From: UBA9676 sp036522155
GTDB lineage: Bacteria > Actinomycetota > Actinomycetes > Streptosporangiales > Streptosporangiaceae
Length of the DNA: 45,212 nt
Direction of reading: 5' to 3'
Assembly: GCA_036522155.1 (NCBI GenBank)
Contig: DATDGI010000390.1
Location: 1 to 45,212, forward strand
Shown here: positions 30,317 to 37,995 of the stretch, in pieces
Layout of the letters: every line of letters begins with the position of its first letter
Position numbering within the stretch: the stretch's first letter is position 1
Translations under genes and position numbers: made by a program
The notes under the pieces: generated by a model
Told to the model about the DNA's origin: nothing
Database searches by the model: none
The model's input: only the letters and a program-made list of their open reading frames with translations

Positions 30317-31627
30317 TCAGCTGCCGTTGCGGATGCCCTCGGGCATCAGCGTCCCGTGGGCCTCAATCAGGTCGTCGCACATCGCCACGATCTGCCCGGT
30401 CGTCAGCGTGGCGGCCGTGTTCGGGTCGACCAGCGCGGCCTGGTAGACCAGGCTGCGCCGCTCCTCGAGCACCGCGCGGACCGTGAGTTCCACCACGTTC
30501 AGGAAGGTCCGGTTCAAGGCGAGGCATTGCGGGGGGAGGGCGCCGATCCGGGTCGGCTGGACGCCGTTCTTGTCGACCAGGGCCGGCACCTCGACGCAGG
30601 CGTTGCCGGGCAGCCCGTCGATCAGGCCGCCGTTTCGCACGTTCGTGTAGACCTCACGGACGGTGCCCGTCTCGATCGAGTGGATGATCTCGGAAGCGAG
30701 CTCGGACCCGGGGTCGACCTCAAGCTCCTGGCCGGCATCCAGGGCCGCTTTCGTCCGTTCCCACTCCTGCAGGTTCTCCTCGCTGCGGCGCAGGTATTCG
30801 TCGATCTCGCACCGGAACCGCTTGACCTGCTCGTCGTCGTGGAGGAACCAGGGGACGTACTCGCTCGAGTGCTCGCTGGACTCGGTGGGAAAGTAGCCGA
30901 AGCGCCGGAAGATCTCCACGCGCACCCGTCGGCCCAGCCCCTCCGGATCGGCCTCGATCACCTCCCGGAGCCGCGGGTAGAGGTCCTCGCTGGTGCCACG
31001 GTGGCGGAAGCGCAGCACGAAACACTGATGGTTGAAGCCGGCGGTGCGGAAGGCGACGTCTTTCTCGGGCACCCCAACGGTCCTGGCCAGGAAGGCATGG
31101 GTGTCCCGCACCGAATGGCACACGCCGACCACGTTCGCGAACGGGGTGCCCTCGTAGACGGCCCACGGCACCATGGCCATCGGGTTGGTGTAGTTCAGCA
31201 GCAGGGCGTCCGGCGCCAGTTCATGGAGGTCGTTGCCGATACCCACCGCGACGGGGATGGTGCGGAGCCCGCGGAAGATGCCGCCGATCCCGATCGTGTC
31301 GCCGATCGTCTGACGGACCCCGTACTTCTTCGGGATCTCGAAGTCCTTGAGGGTATGCCGGTACCCCCCGACCTGGATCTCGTTGATAACGTAATCCGCG
31401 CCCTCCACGGCGGGCCGGCGCTCCGCGCTGGCCTCCACCCGGTGCCCGGCGCCGGTCCGCCGCACGATCGACGCGGCGGCGCGCTCTGAATACGCGAGAC
31501 GCTCCGCGTCGATGTCGTGCAGGGCGATGGTCACCTGCCCGGCTAGCTCGGGGAACGAGCACAGGTCGGCTACCACGTTGCGGGTGAACTCCACGCTGCC
31601 CGCACCGATGATCGCGACTCGGATCAT
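30317..31627 (-). CDS. GH4 alpha-galactosidase-like glycosidase (CHSV type)
   Basis: 436-residue family 4 glycoside hydrolase, NAD+ and Mn2+ dependent. VAIIGAGSVEFTRNVVADL binds NAD, ALHDIDAERL the ribose, LLNYTNPMAMVPWAVY the substrate, VVGVCHSVRDTHAF carries Cys and the CHSV tetrapeptide typical of alpha-galactosidases (MelA group), and TAGFNHQCF the second metal ligand. It is cytoplasmic. ATG 31627 has no strong ribosome site. It begins the leftward operon GH4, molybdopterin subunit, aldolase, LLM, GH4. An alpha-galacto configuration fits galactosamine- or galactose-containing oligosaccharides. Confidence 0.9.
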   Translation of the reverse strand: MIRVAIIGAGSVEFTRNVVADLCSFPELAGQVTIALHDIDAERLAYSERAAASIVRRTGAGHRVEASAERRPAVEGADYVINEIQVGGYRHTLKDFEIPKKYGVRQTIGDTIGIGGIFRGLRTIPVAVGIGNDLHELAPDALLLNYTNPMAMVPWAVYEGTPFANVVGVCHSVRDTHAFLARTVGVPEKDVAFRTAGFNHQCFVLRFRHRGTSEDLYPRLREVIEADPEGLGRRVRVEIFRRFGYFPTESSEHSSEYVPWFLHDDEQVKRFRCEIDEYLRRSEENLQEWERTKAALDAGQELEVDPGSELASEIIHSIETGTVREVYTNVRNGGLIDGLPGNACVEVPALVDKNGVQPTRIGALPPQCLALNRTFLNVVELTVRAVLEERRSLVYQAALVDPNTAATLTTGQIVAMCDDLIEAHGTLMPEGIRNGS

Positions 31628-31655
31628 GAGCGAGAGTGTTCCATGTATGCCTTAA

Positions 31656-31673
31656 GCGAGCAAGTGCGAGCAA
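31656..31673 (-). promoter_or_regulatory. TTGCTCGC direct repeats upstream of the GH4 operon
   Basis: Read on the minus strand, TTGCTCGC AC TTGCTCGC is two 8-base copies at a 10-base period (31673-31656), 29 bases before the GH4 start; a similar TTGCTGCGAGC lies at 31702-31692. In-phase direct repeats are a common DeoR-family operator layout. It is a candidate target for the DeoR-like gene next door. Confidence 0.4.
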
Positions 31674-31732
31674 TCTTTGCGGGGGAACTAGCTCGCAGCA
31701 ATCCGCTGGTGCGAGCGCCCTGCCCGCCGGGA

Positions 31733-32491
31733 TCAGACGGTGGTGACCCTCACGCCGGCTTCGGTTAGGCCGGCCAGGATTTTGGGGTCGGCGGCGCTGT
31801 CGGTGATCAGCTCGCCAACCGTTCCGACCTCACAGATCTGGGCGAAGGCCACGAGCCCGATCTTGGAGCTGTCGGCGACGACGACGACCGAGCGGGAGCG
31901 CTCGATCAGTGCCCGGTTCGTGTGGGCCTCCACCTCGTGGTGGGTTGTCAGGCCGGCTTCGAGGGAGACGCCGTCCGCGCCCACGAACACGATGTCGAGG
32001 TTGAGCCCGGCCAGGCTCGCCTCGGCGATGGGCCCGACCAGCTCATAGGACTCGGACCTGGCCACTCCGCCCGTGACCACGAGCTTGAGATTGGGGCGCA
32101 CCGCCATCTCGGACGCGATGTTCAAGGCGTTCGTGACCAGGGTCAGGCGCTGGTGGTCGACCAGGGCCCGCGCGACCTCGGTGGTGGTGGTGCCACCTGT
32201 GAGCCCAACCGCGTGACCTGCGGCGACGCGGGTCGCAGCCTCGCGGGCGATCCGGAGTTTCTCCTCCTTGTGGCGGCCGCCCTTGTAGCGAAGCGGCAGC
32301 TCGTAAAAGACCCCCTGCGCGACCGCGCCGCCGTGGGTGCGGGCCAGCAGGCGCTGGCGCTCAAGCATGTCGAGATCACGACGGACGGTAGCGGCCGACA
32401 CGCCCAGCTCGTCCGAGATGTCGGCGACATTCACGCTGCCGTTCCCGGACAGCCACTCCAGGATCGTTTCCAGCCGCTCGGCCTGTCGCAT
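31733..32491 (-). CDS. DeoR/GlpR-family sugar-phosphate repressor (AgaR-like)
   Basis: 252 residues. The N-terminal HTH reads VNVADISDELGVSAATVRRD then LDMLERQRLLARTHGGAV, the full DeoR signature. The C-terminal DeoR sensor domain has the sugar-phosphate-binding GLTGGTTTTEVA and FVGADGVSLEAGLTTH segments. It would repress until a phosphorylated intermediate, e.g. tagatose or galactosamine phosphate, accumulates. It lies 11 bases after the ABC ATPase in the agaS-ATPase-deoR operon. Likely targets are both promoter cassettes and the repeats at 31656-31673. Confidence 0.9.
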   Translation of the reverse strand: MRQAERLETILEWLSGNGSVNVADISDELGVSAATVRRDLDMLERQRLLARTHGGAVAQGVFYELPLRYKGGRHKEEKLRIAREAATRVAAGHAVGLTGGTTTTEVARALVDHQRLTLVTNALNIASEMAVRPNLKLVVTGGVARSESYELVGPIAEASLAGLNLDIVFVGADGVSLEAGLTTHHEVEAHTNRALIERSRSVVVVADSSKIGLVAFAQICEVGTVGELITDSAADPKILAGLTEAGVRVTTV

Positions 32492-32502
32492 CGGAACCGT
32501 CC

Positions 32503-33657
32503 TCAGGATCCGGCCAGGCGCCGGGAGGCGAGGGGCTCGGACCAGGCCACCGCCTCCCCCGACGTGGCATCGAAGAGGTGCACGTCTTCCAGTGACATCC
32601 CAAGCTTAATCGTCTCGCCCACCGCGGGCTGGCGGCGCGCGTCGAGCCGGGCGATGAGGATCGCCCGCTCGGGGGGCAGGGATTCGATCCCGGGGGCGGT
32701 GGAGGCGGTCGCGACGCGGTGACCGCGAATACTCCCGTAGACGATCGTCTCGTGGCCGAGCAGCTCCACGACTTCCACGCGCACCGGCATGGCGTGCTCT
32801 CCGGTGGCGCCCGTCATGAGGCGCAGGGCCTCCGGCCGCACGCCGATGACGAGCTCGCCGCTAGGGGCGCCGGGGGCCTCGAGCACGAGATCGCCCGCGT
32901 CCACGCGGCCGCCCGTTGCGGAAGCGCTGAGCAGGTTCATCGGGGGGCTGCCGATGAACCCGGCCACGAACACGTTCGCCGGGCGCCGGTAGATTTCCTG
33001 CGGTGTGCCGAGCTGAAGCAGCTTCCCGCCGGACATCACGCCAATGCGCTCGCCGAGCGTCATGGCCTCGACCTGGTCGTGCGTGACGTAGACGGTGGTG
33101 GTGGAAAAACGCTGATGCAGCTGCTTGAGGTCGGTGCGAAGCTGGGTCCGGAGCTGGGCGTCCAGGTTCGAGAGTGGCTCGTCGAGGAGGTAGACGCGCG
33201 GCCTGCGGGCGAGCGCCCGCCCCATCGCCACGCGCTGCCGCTGACCGCCTGAGAGCTGGGCGGGTTTGCGGTCCAGCAGGTCATCGAGGGTCAGGAGTGA
33301 GCTCACCTCCCTGACCCGTTCCGCGATCTCGGCGGTCGGCATCTTGTGCTGCTGGAGCCCGAAGGCCAGGTTCTGGAGGACCGTCTTGTGTGGATACAGC
33401 GCGTAGCTCTGGAACACCATCGCGATGTCGCGATCCCGGGGAGAAACGCCGTTCACGACCTCTCCGCCGATAGCGACCGCCCCGGAGGTTGGCTCCTCCA
33501 GCCCCGCGATCATCCGGAGGGCGGTCGTCTTTCCGCAGCCGGACGGCCCGACCAGGACCATGAACTCGCCGTCGGCGATGGTGCAGGTGAGCGCGTCAAC
33601 GGCCGTCGTCCCGTTCGGGAAGACTTTCGTGACCTCGTGGAACGAGACCTCGGCCAC
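32503..33657 (-). CDS. ABC ATPase of sugar importers (MsmK/UgpC/MalK-like)
   Basis: 384 residues. Walker A GPSGCGKTTALRMIAGLEEP, Q-loop MVFQSYALYPHKTVLQNLAF, signature LSGGQRQRVAMGRALARRP, Walker B VYLLDEPLSNLD, switch VTHDQ; then a C-terminal OB-type regulatory domain (ELVIGVRPEALRLM). It is cytoplasmic and drives CUT1 sugar permeases. It is far (about 9 kb) from the permease operon but behind the same duplicated promoter type, so it probably serves that importer, and perhaps others as MsmK proteins do. Confidence 0.92.
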   Translation of the reverse strand: MAEVSFHEVTKVFPNGTTAVDALTCTIADGEFMVLVGPSGCGKTTALRMIAGLEEPTSGAVAIGGEVVNGVSPRDRDIAMVFQSYALYPHKTVLQNLAFGLQQHKMPTAEIAERVREVSSLLTLDDLLDRKPAQLSGGQRQRVAMGRALARRPRVYLLDEPLSNLDAQLRTQLRTDLKQLHQRFSTTTVYVTHDQVEAMTLGERIGVMSGGKLLQLGTPQEIYRRPANVFVAGFIGSPPMNLLSASATGGRVDAGDLVLEAPGAPSGELVIGVRPEALRLMTGATGEHAMPVRVEVVELLGHETIVYGSIRGHRVATASTAPGIESLPPERAILIARLDARRQPAVGETIKLGMSLEDVHLFDATSGEAVAWSEPLASRRLAGS

Positions 33658-33688
33658 GATCAGGACCTCCTGCGTGAACGGTTGCGGC

Positions 33689-34567
33689 TCACGGCAGCAC
33701 GACCGAACGAGTCAGATGCTTCGGGTGATCGGGATCGAGTCCCTGAGCCTCAGCGAGTTCTACGGCCATCCGCTGGATGAGGACGAGCTCGGCCATCGGA
33801 TCGAACCCCTGGTTGACGATGGTGGCCCCGGTGTCCGCTGCGTCAGCGAGCACGCCCGGATCGACGGCCCCGATGGCCCACACGAGCGTTCCGCGGCCGG
33901 CCGCGCTGATCGGGCCGTGGCGGTATTCCATCGCTGGGTACGCCTCGGTCCAGGCGGAGGCCGCTTCGCGCAGCTTGAGCGCCGCCTCGTTCGCGAGGCC
34001 CACGGTCCAGCCCTGCCCCAGGAACACGAACTGCGTGAACTCCGAGGGCTCGGCAGGCAGCGCCCCGGCGAGCGCCGCCTCCCCGTCTGCGATCGCTGCT
34101 TCGAGGCTATCGCCGATGTGCGCGCGCAGCAGGGCGAGCGCCGTGGTCGCGAAGCGCGTCTGAACAACTGACTGCTCGTTCGCGAAGTCCAGCACGATCG
34201 TTTCGTCGGCGGCCGCGGCGACAGGCGAGTCGGGGACCGCCGTTACCGCGACCGTGACGATGCGTCCCTTAAGCCCTTCGAGCGTGCGCAACACTTCCGT
34301 CGTGGTACCCGAGCGCGAGATGGCGACCACGCGCCCGTAGCTCCGATATGGCGACAGTTCGGAGGCGATCGCCGCGTCCGTCGTGCCCAGGTTCCTTTCC
34401 TCACGGAGCGCGGCGTACGCCCGCGCGATGTGGTGAGAGGTCCCGCAGCCGATCGCGGCGGCCGGTTCGCCGGGCGCCGGGAGCAAGCCCGCGGCGGCCG
34501 GAGCGATCCCCGCAGCCTTCCGCCACAGGGCAGGCTGGCTGGCGATCTCGCCTGTGATGGAACGCAC
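33689..34567 (-). CDS. SIS-domain aminosugar isomerase/deaminase, AgaS/GlmS-C-like
   Basis: 292 residues with two SIS domains. It opens ITGEIASQPALWRKAAGIAP, has AAAIGCGTSHHIARAYAALR, RVVAISRSGTTTEVLRTLEG (phosphosugar loop SRSGTT) and VFLGQGWTVGLANEAALKLR-EAASAWTEAY with the GlmS-like catalytic Glu, then EYRHGPIS. AgaS proteins turn galactosamine 6-phosphate into tagatose 6-phosphate and ammonia; the kinase and aldolase needed next are in this locus. The start is GTG 34567, 7 bases after a -10 box and without a ribosome site, so it is probably leaderless. Confidence 0.83.
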   Translation of the reverse strand: MRSITGEIASQPALWRKAAGIAPAAAGLLPAPGEPAAAIGCGTSHHIARAYAALREERNLGTTDAAIASELSPYRSYGRVVAISRSGTTTEVLRTLEGLKGRIVTVAVTAVPDSPVAAAADETIVLDFANEQSVVQTRFATTALALLRAHIGDSLEAAIADGEAALAGALPAEPSEFTQFVFLGQGWTVGLANEAALKLREAASAWTEAYPAMEYRHGPISAAGRGTLVWAIGAVDPGVLADAADTGATIVNQGFDPMAELVLIQRMAVELAEAQGLDPDHPKHLTRSVVLP

Positions 34568-34682
34568 CCAGGTGAATCTACCGTCCCGATCGCTCAGTCA
34601 GCAAACACTAACGACCACAAGCAGCCTTGCAGAGCGCACGAGTGTGATCTAATATCCGCTCATCCGAACGAGAACGAAAGCA
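34564..34682. repeat. Bidirectional promoter cassette, copy 2
   Basis: 119-base copy of 21315-21432. Rightward: TTGCAG (34627-34632), 17 bases, TAATAT (34650-34655). Leftward: TTGCTG (minus, 34604-34599), 18 bases, TAGATT (34580-34575). CGAACGAGAACGAAAGC (34665-34681) after the rightward -10 is the likely repressor site. All four promoter hexamers and both spacer lengths are identical in the copies, while the sequence between drifts, implying selection on the promoters. Confidence 0.75.
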
Positions 34683-34808
34683 ATGAAACGACGGCGAGTT
34701 CTCGGGGTAGTACTCCTTGCCGGTCAACGCCGGTTCGTACTGGCGATAAACGGGGCCGTCAGGGGACTGGCGGGCGCCCGGGAGACCCGGCCGGGCTTAC
34801 CACGATGA
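34683..34808 (+). CDS. 41-codon relic of an ABC permease C-terminus, coupled to GH114
   Basis: ATG 34683 opens MKRRRVLGVVLLAGQRRFVL followed by AINGAVRGLAG. The segment LLAGQRRFVLAINGAVRG aligns with the end of the permease at 22439-23353 (FLVGQRRFVQAITGAVKG), and the DNA also aligns (34713-34766 with 23297-23350). The leader before it is promoter cassette copy 2. So a second importer operon seems to have lost everything from just after its promoter to the last 20 codons. The stop TGA overlaps the GH114 ATG (ATGA), so the relic may now serve as a leader ORF for that gene. Confidence 0.55.
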   Translation: MKRRRVLGVVLLAGQRRFVLAINGAVRGLAGARETRPGLPR

Positions 34809-36577
34809 TCCGCACGACGAGGGCGTCGCACACAGCGGTCAGCGTGACCTTCGCGGCCACGCTCGCCGTGCTGCTGGCGACGGCCTGCAGCACCGGGCCT
34901 CCCGCCCCGCACCGGTCCCCCACCACCGCGCCCACCTACCCGGCCACGGCCAGCCCGCCGGCCCCCGGGGGCACGCTGCGGGTGACCGGGGTGCTGCGCG
35001 ACGGCTCGGCCGTCCAATCGGCCGGGCTGTCCTGGCAGCCGTCGCGGCTGCCTCACGGTGACAGGCTGCTGAGCTTCGAGGTCGGCTACGTCTGGCAGGC
35101 GTGCATGGCCCTGTCCGGGGGCGGGGGCACGCACTGCACCGCGGGAGCGGACGCCACGGTGACCCCGTTCGCCGCGCAGAACTATGTGGCCGGGCACGCC
35201 GACATCGGGAAGTACCTGAAGGTCACCGAGACGGCCACCGAGGTCGTCGAGACCAACCCGGCCACGTTCGCGTTCAGTGTCTTCCGCGCGTCGCGCAGCT
35301 ACACCGCGCCCGGCGTGGTCGGGCGCTACCCCCTCAACCGGCGCCCTGTGAGCGGTTTCCTGAACGGGCTGCCCGAGCAGCGCACCGGATCGGATCAGGA
35401 ATTCTTCCAGGTGAGCCCGCCGCATTACAACGCGTCGGACGGTCCCGCGTCGCAGCGCTACCGGGTCGACGGCGGGCCGTGGCGGCCGATGCCGAAGAGC
35501 AGGGTCTTCGAGACCGGCAAGCTCGGCGTGGGCAGGCACCGGGTCGAGGTGGTCACCGCGGACAGGGCCGGCGACACGACGCTGTCCTTCGGCTGGCAGG
35601 TAGTCCCGCTACCCGCCCCGCTGGCCTGCACCAGGCCGCGCGGCGGGTCCTGCTGGTACCCGCCGCACCTGGACCGCACCGGGCATCCCATGCGCTGGGA
35701 CTGGCAGATCGGCCGGGTGACCCCGCTGGAGCGGACGGGCAAGCACGCGGTCGACATCTACGACATCGACGGCTTCTTGACCACCCAGGCCGAGGTCCAG
35801 CGGATCCATACGACATGGCAGGCCAGCACGCTCGCCCGCCCGAAGGCAGTTTGCTACCTGGACCTGGCGTGGGAGGACTACCGGCCGGACGGCAGCGCGG
35901 CGTCGTACGGGCGCTACTTCCCCGCCAGCACGCTCGGGAACGTCTACTACGGCTACCCGGAGGAGCGCTGGGTCGACTTCCGCCAGCTGAACGAGCTCAA
36001 GCCAATGCTCAACGAGCGGATCGCCATGTGTGCGCGCAAGGGGTTCGACGCGGTCGAGCTTGACGATATCGACAGCTTCGACCCGGCATCCACCACCGGC
36101 TTCCTCCTCACCCCGGGCGATGCGCAGAACTACCTCGCCTACGCCTTCAACCAGGTGCACCGGGCCGGGATGACCGTGTTGTGGAAGAACACTCCCGGCC
36201 TCGCCTGGTGGGGCGCACGCTACACAGACGGGGCAGTGGTGGAGGAGTGCTACGTCAACCACGAGTGCTTCGCCAGTTGGCAGGTCGGGACCCACCAAGA
36301 CGGCATCACCTGCTCCGGGCTGCGCGGGCCGACGGCGTGCGGCTGGGACGTGTTCACCACCGGCCGTACGGCACACCAGCCGACGGGCAAGTGGGTCGGC
36401 GAGGCCGAGTACGGCTCCGACCATTTCGTGTGCGACCCGGGGCAGAGCTGCCCGGGCCAGCGGCGGTTCGCCACCTTCTGCACCCGCGTGTACGCGCCGC
36501 CCGGCGGTTTCGCCGCGGTCAAGTTCGACGTCAACCTTGATGGCAAAGTCTTCGAACCGTGCCCCTCTGGCGTCTAG
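34805..36577 (+). CDS. GH114-like endo-alpha-1,4-polygalactosaminidase, secreted lipoprotein
   Basis: 590 residues. The signal peptide ends at LLATAC (lipidated Cys about 27), followed by a Pro/Thr linker. An Ig-like domain (about 60-165, VGYVWQACMAL ... DIGKYLKVTETATEV) and a further beta region come next, then a GH114 TIM barrel (about 285-580). The barrel reads RWDWQIGR, AVDIYDIDGFLTTQAEVQRI, KAVCYLDLAWEDYRPD, ERWVDFRQL, RKGFDAVELDDIDSF and TVLWKNTPGLAWW. This matches family 114, which cuts alpha-1,4-linked galactosamine polymers. ATG 34805 overlaps the relic stop and lacks its own ribosome site; transcription would come from cassette copy 2. Confidence 0.82.
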   Translation: MIRTTRASHTAVSVTFAATLAVLLATACSTGPPAPHRSPTTAPTYPATASPPAPGGTLRVTGVLRDGSAVQSAGLSWQPSRLPHGDRLLSFEVGYVWQACMALSGGGGTHCTAGADATVTPFAAQNYVAGHADIGKYLKVTETATEVVETNPATFAFSVFRASRSYTAPGVVGRYPLNRRPVSGFLNGLPEQRTGSDQEFFQVSPPHYNASDGPASQRYRVDGGPWRPMPKSRVFETGKLGVGRHRVEVVTADRAGDTTLSFGWQVVPLPAPLACTRPRGGSCWYPPHLDRTGHPMRWDWQIGRVTPLERTGKHAVDIYDIDGFLTTQAEVQRIHTTWQASTLARPKAVCYLDLAWEDYRPDGSAASYGRYFPASTLGNVYYGYPEERWVDFRQLNELKPMLNERIAMCARKGFDAVELDDIDSFDPASTTGFLLTPGDAQNYLAYAFNQVHRAGMTVLWKNTPGLAWWGARYTDGAVVEECYVNHECFASWQVGTHQDGITCSGLRGPTACGWDVFTTGRTAHQPTGKWVGEAEYGSDHFVCDPGQSCPGQRRFATFCTRVYAPPGGFAAVKFDVNLDGKVFEPCPSGV

Positions 36578-36728
36578 GAGGCGGCGGGGAAGATGGCCGG
36601 TCACGCTGGTCAGGAACACATGCGGGCTGATCATGTGCGTTCGCTCGACAGTGCACGTCGCGCCCATCGGCCGTCCGAGGCATGAGCAGGTGTCGTTACT
36701 CCTACCGAGTCGACTGGTTTCGTGGGCG

Positions 36729-37733
36729 TCAGCGCCAAAATTCGGTGAGCTGCCCGGCAAGGGCTCTGCCTTGGTCGTAACCGGCTCGAGCGGCGGGCGG
36801 ACGCGTCGACAGATCCATCAGATTGCTGCCGAATGCGTCGCGGGAGTCGCTATCCGGAAAGATCGTTTCGACTCTGCTGCCGCGCGCGCGTAGTTCGTCG
36901 GCCTGCGCTGCAAGATGCATGCCCCACTCCAGCGGCGCCCGTGTTCTGCCGCCAAGTGGTGACAGCACCAGCACCCGCCCGTATCCGGCTGCCAGATCGG
37001 CATTCTCGCTGGATCGCCGGTAGCCGCCGTCGATGTATCGGCTGTCGCCGATGCTGTAGGGAGGGACACCGAAGCCGTTGGCAGTGCTGGCGGCGACGGC
37101 GTCCACCAGGTCGACTCCGCTGTGGCGGTCGAACACGACCGGTTCACCGGTATGGGCATCGACCGCCGTGATCAGCACCGTCCGTTCCGGCCAGCGCTGA
37201 CTGGGCAGCCGGGCGGCGACCGTAGCGCGCCACCGCGTTTGCCCGGAGCCGTCCGACGCGGCATCCATTTCGAGCGCCGCCGCACCCAGTCTGCGGCGCA
37301 TGTCGGCCGCATCCTCAGCGGCGGCGATGATTCCGCTCGTTCTCTCCATATGGTCCGCCGCCGGCCCAATGGGAACGCGTCCACCGTCGGATCCGACCGG
37401 ACCAGTCCGTTGCTGGGGCGCAGCGGCAAGGATGGCGGCAAGCAGTTCGGTCGGGGTCGCGCTAGTGATCTGGGCCGCGGCCGTCGATCCGGCCGACGTC
37501 CCGATGATCAGATCAGCCTCGGTCACATCCAACCCGGCCTCGAACAGGCCGGCGATGACGCCGATCAACCACGCATTGCCTGCCGATCCGCCACCACCGA
37601 GGACCAACGCTCGCTCACCCGCGGCGCGCACCCGCCTTGTGGCGTCGACCTGCGGCTGATCCTGGCCGGACCCCGGCCGGCCGGAGGCCGTCGTCGAAGC
37701 GAAGTGCAGAGTTGAAAAAGGTGTTGTGTTCAT
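36729..37733 (-). CDS. Patatin-like phospholipase/acyl hydrolase
   Basis: 334-residue patatin-fold serine acyl hydrolase. It has the oxyanion loop LVLGGGGSAGNAWLIGVI (about 43-60), nucleophile elbow IIGTSAGSTAA (GxSxG, Ser about 80) and catalytic Asp in YIDGGYR. The dyad is complete. No signal peptide is seen; it is cytoplasmic. The N-terminal 40 residues are low-complexity. An AAAGG lies 11 bases before the ATG. A 19-residue ORF with a much better ribosome site lies upstream in the same direction. Substrate is unknown. Confidence 0.88.
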   Translation of the reverse strand: MNTTPFSTLHFASTTASGRPGSGQDQPQVDATRRVRAAGERALVLGGGGSAGNAWLIGVIAGLFEAGLDVTEADLIIGTSAGSTAAAQITSATPTELLAAILAAAPQQRTGPVGSDGGRVPIGPAADHMERTSGIIAAAEDAADMRRRLGAAALEMDAASDGSGQTRWRATVAARLPSQRWPERTVLITAVDAHTGEPVVFDRHSGVDLVDAVAASTANGFGVPPYSIGDSRYIDGGYRRSSENADLAAGYGRVLVLSPLGGRTRAPLEWGMHLAAQADELRARGSRVETIFPDSDSRDAFGSNLMDLSTRPPAARAGYDQGRALAGQLTEFWR

Positions 37734-37779
37734 GGGAGTCGCCTTTCGCGAGTTGCCTGGCGGGCGCTCCCGGTAGCGA

Positions 37780-37839
37780 CTACCTCAGTCGCGTGATCGT
37801 GGACTGCAGCGGAGCACCCACTGCGGATACTGCGGTCAT
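37780..37839 (-). CDS. 19-residue ORF with strong ribosome binding site upstream of the patatin gene
   Basis: Minus-strand ATG 37839 has AGGAGG (37853-37848) 8 bases upstream and encodes MTAVSAVGAPLQSTITRLR, stop TAG at 37780. The patatin ATG follows 46 bases later. It is too short for a folded domain; it is either a regulatory leader peptide or a small protein. No homologue is known to me. Confidence 0.35.
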   Translation of the reverse strand: MTAVSAVGAPLQSTITRLR

Positions 37840-37892
37840 GGGACTCACCTCCTGCCGATGGATCACGATCGCCAAAACGTTAGCACGCCGGT

Positions 37893-37927
37893 GACACGGC
37901 AGCCGGCATCATGCCGGCTGCCGTGTC
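37893..37927. terminator. 17-bp near-perfect hairpin after the MarR gene
   Basis: GACACGGCAGCCGGCAT (37893-37909), one base, ATGCCGGCTGCCGTGTC (37911-37927). It stands between the MarR stop (37996) and the next minus-strand unit, so it probably ends the MarR transcript. It is the longest perfect inverted repeat in the window. Confidence 0.65.
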
Positions 37928-37995
37928 GCTGTCGAACGCGCCGCCGACCGCTACACCCTCATCTGTGATGAGCCAGATTGCCCTGGCCGGCTAGG

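Noticed and set aside
28608..30446. 612-codon open frame antisense to the molybdopterin gene
   Set aside because: No recognisable domains; composition follows from GC-rich codons of the opposite gene.
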